64,000 bases of DNA from Trichoplusia ni (taxonomy: Eukaryota; Arthropoda; Insecta; Lepidoptera; Noctuidae). The DNA is taken from NCBI RefSeq assembly GCF_003590095.1, contig NC_039480.1:9959328-10023327 (forward strand). The letters are read 5' to 3'. The notes below the pieces were generated by a model that worked only from the letters and a program-made list of their open reading frames with translations, did no database searches and was not told the DNA's origin. Position 1 is the stretch's first letter. The number at the start of each line of letters is the position of its first letter. The translations under genes were made by a program, and so were the position numbers. Shown here one piece after another: positions 11,840-24,200 of the stretch.

Positions 11840-12255
11840 TTATTTATAATGCACTTCTATGATACATGCTTTCTTCTTGTGACACTGTAAGCACTAGACA
11901 CACACGAACACCATATATCACCTTCTCATTTCATGATATTGGACAAACAATTTTTGTAAACAATACAACACACAATGACATCAAACCAGACAAGGGCTGC
12001 GGTAACCTATTTTCCGCACTCAAACAACCGTCCGAGATAATTTAATCATGCTGAAATTTCAAGGATTCGATAGTATTCACTTTATAAGGTTTTCTATTTC
12101 ATGGGTCTAATTTGAAATTGTTTATTAAAACAGTGAATTTTACATCAATTTAGGAGTTCATTTCCTCGCTATACATTGTCGTATTTTGACAGTTGCTGCG
12201 CGCGCCGTCGTCTGACAGTGCGCGAGCTGCGCACTCAAGAATCAATATTACCGCC
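11840..12255. promoter_or_regulatory. Putative bidirectional promoter and 5' UTRs
   Basis: The interval separates the B4GAT1-like ATG (11821, minus) from the channel-like ATG (12256, plus). At 12186-12235 it becomes CpG-rich, with GCTGCGCGCGCCGTCGTC and an inverted repeat AGTGCGC-GAGCT-GCGCACT, unusual in this AT-rich window. No TATA box is evident. The promoter role is inferred from divergent gene starts and base composition. Confidence 0.5.
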
Positions 12256-12279
12256 ATGGTTGGTTTTCACGTTTCCCGG
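12256..12279 (+). CDS. K2P-like exon 1, start codon (tentative)
   Basis: ATG in an ideal context (CCGCCATGG) opens MVGFHVSR and runs into donor CGG|GTACGT in phase 0, exactly the phase needed by exon 2. It lies just inside the CpG-rich promoter-like segment. The rival is a 5' exon elsewhere in 12.3-15.9 kb, for example the ORF at 14203, whose possible phase-0 donors are weaker. Confidence 0.5.
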
Positions 12280-15200
12280 GTACGTTTTCAATTACATAGC
12301 TTCAAAAACTAAACGCAACTTCTTAATTTTTATATCGATAACTTTGTTGTTATTTAATTTAATTTATTTCAAAAAATAATATTATAAAACATTTCTTTGC
12401 AAGTTGTGATAGTGGACGGAATTTGTAATAGAAAACGAAATGCCTAAACATGTTAAGAAAAACAACGACGCTATATCTTGGCTATATCACGTTCTATGGC
12501 CTCTTTACTTAAAAACTCCTTTTACCTCAATAATATAATTAGTTCGTCTTTGTCCAGAATACGGAGATTTACGGCACGTCCGAACAAAAGAAAAAAAAAC
12601 TTAAAAGACGTAAACTGGCAAAGTTAAGTAAGGAAACCGGTTAGGTGTAAATCGGAATCGCTACACTTCACACCTCTCTATATGATATGATGCCACACGC
12701 TTCGTATAAATAGGCTAAAGATAAACAAATTAGATAAGTGACAATTAATTTTGGCACTTATAGATAGGGTTCCATTTTTACCTTTTGGGTACGGAGCTGT
12801 TTAAAAAAGGGTCGCTTTGTTGATTTAGGTAGTTTCAGTTTTGATGAAATCTTTGTTCTAAATTATTTTTTATTCTCGAATCAAGTATAGTTTGATTTTT
12901 TCTGACGTGTATTGGGAGGTAAATAATGTTCAATTATAAATACTGAAAACGAGAAAGTAATAATCTTATGGTTACAAAAAAATCTACACAATTGTAGGTT
13001 AAGTTTAAAAAAAAACCTTCAGTAGTTTTTCAGACAATTGCTATATAAACCTTAAGCACGTACCTGTTAAAACAGCCCAACTTTGCTACGCTCAGCACTC
13101 GTGCCTAAAACTAAAAGAAGAATGGACTAGTCGCCTACCAACACCTCTTAAAGCAAGACTGTACATATTGTGAAAGCAAGACAGAGCACACACCGTATAG
13201 TTGTGTCTCTCTCCCACAACAGCAAAAGCTTTACTGTATGTTTGGGTGATAGGTGGTAGGATTGAACTTTATCCAATTTAGTGTTGTAACAACAAAAATT
13301 GTAAAAGCAGCCGTTCCCGCTCTGTGAGTGACAGACCACATGACGCGAACTCAATTTAAACTTTGTTTCTTTCTGTGTTTTGTGGAAAGGAGAGTATGGA
13401 TGTGTCCTGTGTGGTGTAGCTTGATAATAGACGCACTTTCAGTGCGCTACAAGAAAATTGATTTCATATAATTAAAGTTGATGATAGTTGGCGCAGGAAA
13501 CTTTCTAACCTATGTTATGTTTCATGTCTTTGCATTCTCGTACAAAATCCATTATGATAATTACTTTAATTTTATTAATTTTATATATAATTTTAATTTA
13601 ATAATCTAAAAGCTTATAAGGCGGAATAAGTTTATGCCTCTTTATGAAAAGTGAAAGTCACTATTTATTTAATATCAATAATTTTACAACCACATTGAAA
13701 ATAAGTCAACCTAGCCTATTGTGAACTAAATGTCGTATCCATAGAATTCATTCTGCTACCGATAGTCATCGATAACCAAAACAATCAAATTTATACGCTC
13801 GCTGACATGTTCGAAAACATACTGTAACCTCGATAGATCAAAAAATAAACAATGTTCCGTAGAGTTTTCACTTCTATCATAACAGTAAGAACAAAATTGA
13901 AATACCAAAAACAGCTAATGAATTTTTAACATCGTACCTTATTAAAAACTGACATAAATTCAAACGGATAACTTGAGAGAAAAAAACACCTTTATCCTCC
14001 AAAAGTTCGCAGCGAACAAACGAGGAGTCTTAATAAATTTTAATTATACACTCTACAAAGATCGCTCGCAAAATTGGGCATAAGTTTCCCTTGTAATTGT
14101 ATCCAAGTTTTAATGAGAAGTTAACAGTTTGAGGGCTTGAAGCACGCTACACCAGTTTTTGGAACAACACTTGTAATAATGTTCAGTTGAGTAGCTGAAA
14201 ACATGAAGAACACACTCAAGGAGAAATTTAAAAATAACGTTATAGTAAAACCATTGTATAGAAAACTGAAGGATGGAAATAAAGTCGAACCGACTGTACT
14301 TGTAACTGTTGACCGCACTTTCAAACTAGATGGTCACGCAATAACTGTCAAGCGTAATATAGTGAATGATAATGATAATACTGTTTCGAATAAAGCAAAA
14401 ACTTCGAATAGAGTATTCCGATGTGTACGTGATCAAAGTAATCAAAGTGATATATTCGAAAAGATTAATCATGAACGCAAAATTAATGGATTAAGAAAAA
14501 CTTATAAAATGTTAAGTGGTATGGAAAATAAGAGACCCAGTGAAGTGGATGATGTCGACGATGGAACTAATAAATTAGTCCAGGCTGATTACAATCATAT
14601 ACTGGTTACTCAGACTGTAAGTAAAACTATCAAAGTGAATGATGAATGTAAAAATGATGAATATGAATTTTCGTACTTTGGTGTGATCATCGAGACACAT
14701 AGTACATAATAATATAGATGCTGGTTTTATATTTTACAACTAAGAGTGAAACTATTCTTTATAAAATAATGAATGTTATCTTAATACTCAGAGAGAACAC
14801 AAGCTTTTCCCAATATGTCATTACTTTTTAACCCATCTGATAAAAAGATAGAGCAAGGGTATGTTTAGGGTTCCATATCCAATGGGTAAAATCCCCTCCC
14901 GAAACCTTATTACTTAAGTCCCACTGTCTACACGTCTTTGGCCAGGCTGTCTAATAATATAATTGTCCGTAACCGAACCTTATAGTAAAACTTAGGTTAA
15001 GCACATCACATACATTTGATAGGCTATCAATTTTTAAACCAAACTTGTCATTGTGTAGCCTATTTGTACGCTCAGTTAATTTTTTTTACTCGCATTTAAA
15101 TACTAAAGAAGGTATTGTTGAAGAACAATTTGCTTCCTGCATTATTTTAAGATTTCCGTATTGTTTTTTGTTCACTCGGAACACACTATCAGGAAAACAC

Positions 15201-18200
15201 ACTAGATATCAAATATTAACACAATAGTGCCGCTTTGTGCATATGGCAAATAAGGTAGTTATTCTAGTTTAGCATGCCAAATTTATCCCACGAGACTTGT
15301 AGAGTTTTATAACTTTACTTGTTTCGCGAATGTTATTGTGAAACAGACAACGTGAACTTTACTACAACGAACATCGCCTTTTCGTTTATAGTTATTTAAT
15401 CTGCATATGTGTTGGATATGCAAAATGCAGTACTGTCCGGAAAAAAAATCGCCTTCTAGAAGTTTTTATAAATATTTATATTAGCTAGATACTTTGAAAG
15501 GATTTACTAATAATATCGGTTGGTAAAGGACTCATAGCACGGGCGAATCTTAACGTTGTTTGTCCGTAATTAACTCTAAACTACTTACCCGATTTTGATC
15601 AAATTTGCAAAATGTTTGCAATTTGATTTAACTTGAAAAATAGAATGGCTTACATCTCAATTTATGACCGCAATATTATTTTATAGTAAGTTAATTGGCC
15701 TCTGATTTTCAAAGTTCTTTTAACAAAATTTTATGTTTGGTTTACATGTTGCTAATAATGATTACATCCCTTAAGTACGTCGACGAATCCACGGGAAACA
15801 GCTAGTTACATAAATAGTCTCTACAAACAGTTGTTCATATTAAATCAACAATTCCCAAAATCGCAAATCAAATTCGCTAGCTCCAGTTTGCAGTAGAATA
15901 ATTAAACTTAGACGTCTCACAAATACACATGTAGCCTTTTGTGCCAGGGTAACGCTTGGCTGAGGTTCCACCCGCTGCCCAAGGTCTCAGGAGAGTCGCT
16001 CCGGTCTGTGGTCTTCCGATGCATCTTCTGCCAACTGGGACTGTTCACTGTCCTCATATTATGGTCTATTGTCTGGGTCTTCGTGATACAATCATTTGAA
16101 GGTAATAAGTTTGGTTGGCTTTCGATTTATTGAGTATGTTTTGCGTTTGTGTCGAATTTATCTATATGTATGTGATGTAGGTATTTAGAAATATAAAAGT
16201 ATGTCTTTCAGTCGTCTAGTACTCATAATACAACTTTGCTTAGTTTGACACTATTATTTTTATTATATTATTGTAATATAATAACTTTTGTAAGGCGTAT
16301 TTATTATTATGTGCCCTCTATTTAGTTCTACTTTTGATTCATTCATTAAATAAAGACAAATCAACTGTGTTCTGTTTTAGGCCCAAATGAAATAATTGTA
16401 ACTCGAAACTATGAGAATGAGCAAAACCAACTAGTCATCGAACTCGCCACCGAACTGAGGCAGGTATGTTACTAGATTCATTTATAATCTTTACTATTGT
16501 CGTATTTTTGAGGTAGGAATAAAATGTATCCTCACGCTTTTGCAAACAAGAATGCTTGAATTGCAAGTATAGCCGAGTGGTGTAGGATCGAACCCCGCTT
16601 GAGGCAAATATAGGACAAACATTTTGTGTGATCCACAAATGCTTTTTCTGAGTCTTGTTATCTTTTGTATGTTTCTTGAGTGTTTGTGACTCCTCCCGAG
16701 AAACAAGGATTAAATTGTTCTTTCTTTTTTAAACAAATTATCAAATGAGAAACATAAGCTCATAAAAATACTAAAATAAACTACATACTCATAACGTTAT
16801 TCTAAACATAAATACTCCAAGCTTTCCTCAGCGTGGGTATTACTTAAACCTCGGAACACAAAACAATGTATACGACCAAATCCACAATACATTACCGTTT
16901 ATTGCACATTCTTAATACTGGTATGCCAATCAAATAAATCAGGTGAAGTGGAATAACACTCTGTCGGAGACTTATAGACTAACAAGTGGAGTGAGGCAGG
17001 GTGGTCTGACGTCGCCGGTCTTATTCAACTTATACATAAACGAGCTGATCGAGGAGCTGAGCAGCACCAGAGTCGGATGCCAGGTCGGCGGAGTGCGCGT
17101 TAATAATCTTAGTTATGCAGACGACATGGTGCTGCTCAGTCCTTCGGTCAACGGTATTAGGCAGTTAATAAATGTATGTGAAAAATATGCAACACGACAC
17201 CACCTAACATACAATGTAAAAAAAACGGAAGTTATGATATTTAAGTGTAAAAAAGGCCCTGATGTAATACTACCGATAAGCTTATGTGGAACCGTGCTTA
17301 AAATTGTTAAAAAGTTTAAATATCTGGGACATATTATAACAGAAAACCTAATGGATGATGACGATATGGAACGACAGAGGCGCAGTATAGCCTGTAGGAG
17401 TAACATGCTAGCCAGACGATTCTACCACTGCTCCAAACAGGTTAAGGTGACGCTGTTCAAGGCGTACTGTCAGTCGTTCTACACCAGCCAACTCTGGTAC
17501 CGGTTCACGAGAAGTGCGTTCAACACTCTTCGTGTACAATATAACAATGCTTTCCGGGTAATGATGAACTTGCCCTGGCGGTGCAGTGCGACTGACATGT
17601 TCGCTGAGAACAGAGTTGCAGGTTTTGTCGCACTAGTGCAGAGGCTCAGGGTATCATTCTACAGCAGAGTAGCCCTGAGTAACAACAACATTGTGTCCTC
17701 TGTTTTCCATAACGTCTTTCTAAAAAGAGAGATTAAAGATTTATAGGATTTTTAATTTCATTTAGATTAAGTTTTATTTTAATATTGTTATTTTATTTTA
17801 TTTTAAAGTTTTCTATTATTAGTTTCTAGTAGTCTAAGTCACAATGTTTTTGTTATGCATGTTATGGGTTTAATTGCCTGAAATAAAGAATATTTAATTT
17901 AATTTTAATTTAATTTTAAACCCACGCAGCAACTAACCAACATTCTTTTTAAACCTACATTTCTACACAGAGAGTCTACCAACTCTTTTTAGAGTGAAAC
18001 AGTAACATGTATGTAAGAAAGAAGGCGAATTACTTGGTGTAGAGCGATGTCTCTCTTTTATACGAGCTATTGCTTTAGTTCAAAGGGTCGAGGTAGAGCC
18101 TTAAGTTTTATTGAGAAAAAGCGTGCTAATAAAGCGAATACCGCCCACCCCTTTACAAAGTAACATAATTTGTACAGAGGAGAGCTATGCTAGCTATTAG

Positions 18201-21200
18201 CTGGTCTTTTTAGAAATTAAATCATCGTGCCAGGTTAGCTCTACGCTACACGCGACAGTGTAAAACAGAAGTTACACATTAATGAGACTATTATAATGTT
18301 GGCTTATTTACGCATTGCTGCCTAAAAAAAAAGCATAACCTAATCTTTATCAAGATTTAAGAATTTGACCATTATGTACATTAAGTGATCGCTGTTTAAG
18401 TAGCCGTCAGAAAGTCCAATTAGCATTCGTGTCAGAAATCTAAAAAAGAAAATCAACAAAAAAATATTATGTAAAATTTAAAATTTTAATATCCACAAAA
18501 CCAATATCCCAAAATGAATTGAAATGAAATTATTTATTCTGCAAATAGGATATTTTATCACTTTTACCCGTCTTTTTTGAGAACGCTGGAGTCTCAATGT
18601 GCACAATCCCGAGTATAAATTATTTTCGCCAAAACTATCTGTATGGTGTGAGTTATAATAACAGTGTAATTTAAGCTATAGGTTTAAAATGGTTCTACAA
18701 AACTATTAGCAAAAGTTCTCATACCTTTGCTAATGGTTTCGTAGAACCACTCTCCTTTGCAGCCTTATTCTCATTGCTAGACGTAAGTAAACCTTCTGCT
18801 AGTGTCTCGTTGTAACATCTTGCAAATATTTAAAGGAGAGAGAATTCTCAGAATGTTCGCTAGGTAAGTTCATGCAACACCAAAGCGCTGCCATGCAGAT
18901 AAGAAATGTTGCATAAAACTACTCATTTAGAATAACTGTTTTAATGTAGACTCAGCAGCAAACACTGATACGTAACGTGTTATCTAAACTTCTATACTAA
19001 TATATAAGGCTGAAGAGCTTGTTTGCTTGTTTGAACTCGCTAATCTCAGGAACTACTGGTTCGAATTGAAAAATTATTTTTATGTTGAATAGACCATTCA
19101 TCGAGGAAGGTTTTAGGCTATTTTATCATCACGCTGCGACTAATAGAAGCGAAGATACAATGGAAAATATGGAAAAAACAGGGCAGATATAAATCATAAC
19201 TTATATCTTCTAACCACGCGGACGAAGTCGCGGGCAACAGCTAGTAGAATATAACGGAATTCTGTTCGTCAACTGCTTTTGCTGTATGTATTTATGAGAA
19301 CATTTAATATTATGTACATAGTTCCGTACCTACAGGGTGAGACAAAACCCTCTTACTGATTATCCGCAGTCTGTCCGTCCTGTTATCAGGCTTTACTTTA
19401 TGAACCGTGATAACTACAGTGTTTATTACACACACAGCACCTACTCTTGAGGATGGCTACGCTCATGCACCCATATATGGCTTACAAATCTAATTTTCTA
19501 CATTGGCTTAGCAGCATAAAGCTAAAAATAATATTAACCACTTTTTCGGGTCCGTTGGTTGAGATTTCTTTTGAAATAAACAGTAGCACATTATTTGTAC
19601 ATACATAAGCCATAAACATGAAGTATTGAATAAATAAATAATGTGAAATTGACATAATTTTACCATAACCATCACTCACACAAATTATAATCCCACTGCT
19701 AAACAGAGGTCTATATCCACACGACATTTTATCCATTTACTGTCTTTCTATAAGATCATTATTTCATTTTTCTTAATCAGGAGGATGTATTAAGCTTGCC
19801 GTAATCTCTTATCAGGGTAATAAATGGGCGAGTCGGTATCCTAGCGAGAAAATATAAATGTATTTTGACATTTGTGTTATGTGATCACCGTAATTCAGAC
19901 AAGAATTCACATATTTCCTTTAACACAATTAGGTTGTTATAAACCACATTGGACGCAGATGATAGCAATTTGACTGCATGGATAGCCAAGTGGTTAATAA
20001 CAAAGTCACAGTGCGCGACGTTTTGCGGGTTCGATAGCTGTGTAGCACAAGCGTTTTTGTAATGCCACGAAAGCTTGTTCAGAGCAAGGGTGACTTGGGG
20101 AATTTGACTTTAATGTTTGGGAAATCCCCTGCGATACAATGATTACATATTATTCCTTAGTGCGGGAGTCGTATAAAAAAATGTAAGCTAATTAGTGACA
20201 AATCCAATTTAAAAATAGTTCTAGTTTAAAGGCGGTACTTTACATCACTATAAATTGTTTTTAAACTTAAGTACAACCCCGGTCTTCGTTTCAAATATGA
20301 AAAGTCACCGCGCTTCAAAGTTTAAAACTTATATCTCTCAACAAAGAGCTTCAGAACACATTTGTACAGATAATATCGTAAAACTTCTCAAACATACTCG
20401 TAAGGAATCTCCCTAACTTCACTAAGGCATTTCATCAAAAGGTCTAACTACCTAACTACCTGCCGATTTAATCCGAATAGTTTGTCTTCAAATAGTTCAC
20501 TCTTTGTGTCTCTGGAGTCCAGATTACACGCTCAACAAATACGTGAAATTAGCAGTAGTACGTGAAATTCTATTTAATCGTTTCTTCGACCTATCATTCC
20601 ACTTTTATTAAGATAGTCAGTTGATGAAGCAGAATATTGGGCGTATCAATCTTTATTTATTATGTACGCAAAAAGCGCTGTAAAGCGTTAACATATGTCC
20701 TGGAGTTAGTGGTTCAAGTCCTATCTGAACTTTTTAAATATTTTATTTGTACGTAGTTTTCACTTTAACATTTGAACACCTTAAATTGCATTCTATATTC
20801 TACAAAATATGTTAAAAAACATTTTAACATCAATCTGAAATTCGGGAGAGAGGAAGAGAGCTGAAATAGCAAATTATTACAAAGGTGTGAGTTCATTGTG
20901 CATTTGACTTACTGTAATAATTGACTAACACTATAATACGTCACAAATGGATTGTCTCCATGTATTCATCTCATATATTTGTTCCATGTGTCGGTAGCCA
21001 TATCAAAACCACACATAGCCCAGTCAAGTTAGTTCGGTATACCAATATTGCCAATTGAATTCTCTAAATGGACTATTGAATTTGTAGAATGCCTACACTA
21101 TTGAGGAGCTCGTGGCTTAACTACAACTAACTGCACAAGTCTATCGATCACAGGTGAAGCTACACTTAACACGGTCGTTAGGTGGATGGATGCCGATCTA

Positions 21201-24200
21201 TGTCATAAGGAGTTCCTCCGTGTTTTGGACTGTCTAGACTTTCTAGCTGCTACCTTACAAAGGGCCCTTTGAAAGATAGCCGCTAGAAAGTCCGTCATCA
21301 TTCTGACTAAGGGGTATCGGTATCGTTTCCTGACTACAAAACCTGCGGCTTGCTTGGACTTAATGTCACAGAATTCTACTAGCCAATTCCTTCATTTGAT
21401 TCATAGAATGGTTTCAAAAGAAACTGAATTGATTTCGGTTGTTCCGTTCGCGATCTACGATACCCCAGACACACACAATCAACCACATAATGACACTTAT
21501 AACACAAAACACTTTCATCTATACTTAATATATAAAGCTGAAGAGTTTGTTTGTTTGAACGCGCTAATCTCAGGAACTACTGGCTCAAATTGAAAAAATA
21601 TTTTATGTTGCATAGACCATTCATCGAGGAAGGTTTTAGGCTATAAACCATCACGCTGTGACTAATAGGAGCGAAGATACTATGGAAAATGTGGAAAAAA
21701 CAGAGCAGATATAAATCAGAACTATATATCTTCTAACCACGCGGACGAAGTCGCGGGCACCAGCTAGTCAAAAATAAAACTACCTTATACCAAATATCAA
21801 CAGCGGTAATTTAAAGATATCATGTAAAGCCCAACGAACAAAAACACAAAGCAAATTTTATCTTTTAAAAGGCTTTTGTGTTGTAATCCAATAAAAATCA
21901 AAGAAAGAATGCGGTGCAAAAGCGTGTTGTTATATGGATCAAACATTTTTGTCATACACATGTACCGCGCTTCGGTTCAAAAGTACACAGATTCTAAACA
22001 CCAATTTTTTCGAACATTTTTATTGGACTTTTATAAAGAGCCGGGAGCTCTCTTTGTAAATAAATACTGCAGGCCATAGAGTAAACTGTGAATATGATTT
22101 TCAGTGATGCAATGATAAAATGGATTATCCTGTTGGCTATTTATTGGCTGTGACTGTCTCGTACTTACTGAATATTAATTAAAAAATAGACCTGGTTTTT
22201 CGCAATTTAATTTTTGTTTTCATGTATCTGCCTATATTTAGTTTGTAGTGATAATATTTTAGCTATAGTTTTAAATTGGATGTGAATCCGCGAAACTAGC
22301 ATTGGAGAATTTGACATATTATAAGATCAATTTATCTAATTTCAGTTATCGCAGCAAAGTCGTTGATAACGTTAAGAGATATATGTCTAAGATAGTGGTA
22401 GACAGATACGTCGCTCAATAAAAACATAACGAATTCACACTAATATAACTCATAACATTCCTTTACCGTTAACCGCAGTTTCTAAACGTTGAAATCTTTA
22501 ATTCATTCCATCTAAACCCGGTACACAATATTTTATATCAATAACTGTCTCCGTGGGAAACGGTGAAAATATGTTACGCGACAATTTACACGAGTCGTTG
22601 GTAACGAAATTTGAATACTGTCAGTAGGGACAGAAGTATATACATATACGTATGTTTATATACACGTGTATATACGACATACTGTAACGACACCCGGGAA
22701 TGCCTGCCCTAAATACTCACGACTCAACCGTGCATACACAGAAGGCATTAAAACTTGCAGTTGTAAGAGCGAGACAGCGTTAGTCTGTGTAGAGCGCTGT
22801 CTCTTTTCTACATCTGTAGCGGTCTTACTCTAATAGGTAATGGTAAGACCGCAGATAGTTCGATTTTATATTGCATATGACGTCATCGGGAAGATATCTC
22901 GTTATTCACCGGTGTCGAATAACTTTTGAGCACCATATTACATTTTTATATGTTATGAATATAGTCTTTTACGGCGCTCTTGGGAGATCCCCGATACAGT
23001 TGCGCAGATGTTGCTACCCTAATGAGAACGTCGACTTTAAAGTATAAATGTTTTGTTTGAAAATTTTGCAACATGTTTCTGTAATTTAGAATGTTAACGG
23101 CATCTAATTAGCCATTGTCATACATTGCTTTTTACTAATATCCTTGTTTAAATATCTTCGCAAAGTCATTGAGTATCATACTTACTTTTAATTTGCTAAA
23201 AATAGCAATGCATATAACTGGTACAAGTGCTACCCTGAGGATTCCATATAGGCGAAGTTAATTTCGGACCGAAGCAACGTCGTTTAAACTTAATCTTTAT
23301 TTCTAAGTATTTTTTATAGCGGCAAAGGAAGTACATCATCTGTGAAAATATCAATTGTCTAGCTATCACAGTTCATGAAATACAGCTGCAAGATAGATGA
23401 ACGGACATCGGTGCTTCTCTTATTGAATCGCTATTACCCTTTGGGTATCAATCAAGCAAAAATATAAAAAGCGAGCGTCACTTATTCTTTTCTTCAGTCA
23501 ATCAAAAACTTTGCGAGCTAGTTATAGGCATATAGCGATTTCCATCTTTCTCTAAGATGTACCATCTCTTTCATTTCCTTACAAGTTGACACTTCTAGCT
23601 TTTCCTTCAGTTGGTTTATGTATTTTCCATATTCTTTTTTCCAACAAAATCTAACCTCTCTCATATCCGTTCCTCATATCTGGAAATTGTGGTCAGCATC
23701 AGGGCAACATTTGTCGCGAATGATCTGCCTCTATCTGTTCTGATACAGCGCGTCTCACCACCTGAGAATTTGGAAGAGGATGAATTGATCTTGGAGCAGC
23801 TTCAAATAAAAAACCGTTTGACGGTAAAGCAATTTGCACCTTTTTTTATCCAGTGCCATATCTTTAACATCCTTATATGGGGACACTTCTGGCTTTATCT
23901 TCAGTTGGCCTATGTATTTTCTACATAGGCCTATATGGCCTCATTCTTTTTTTTCAACAAAACCTTTTCTCAAATAAGACATTTTTCCATTCTATGCTTA
24001 AAAAAGGTCGTATATCCAATTAAAACACACTACAGCTGTATTTAGTAAACCTCAATACAACCCATTTAATCACCTGTCTGTGCTCGTGAGGGACAATATT
24101 GACTCAAGAGCAATAGCGTTTGGATGTCAGCGCGTAATTGATTGCCTGCTGATGTTTGGGTATCGATGCATTTTATTTGTTTAAATGGGTGAAGAGTTTA

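Larger units (their letters stand above)
12280..15947 (+). other. K2P-like intron 1 (3.7 kb)
   Basis: Contains a fragment of a dispersed repeat (12758-12800, GGGTTCC...GGGTACGG), a palindrome copy (13170-13220), the orphan ORF at 14203-14709 and a Helitron-type end at 15802-15805. The rest is AT-rich and shows no coding signal. Confidence 0.5.

Noticed and set aside
14203..14709. Orphan ORF as the first coding exon of the channel gene
   Set aside because: Possible phase-0 donors are weak (GTGAAT, GTGATC), whereas 12256-12279 has an ideal start context and a better donor in the right phase. Not excluded.
18690..18749. Hairpin as a definite microRNA gene
   Set aside because: Total length of 60 nt is short and no expression evidence is available; kept only as a repeat and a finding.
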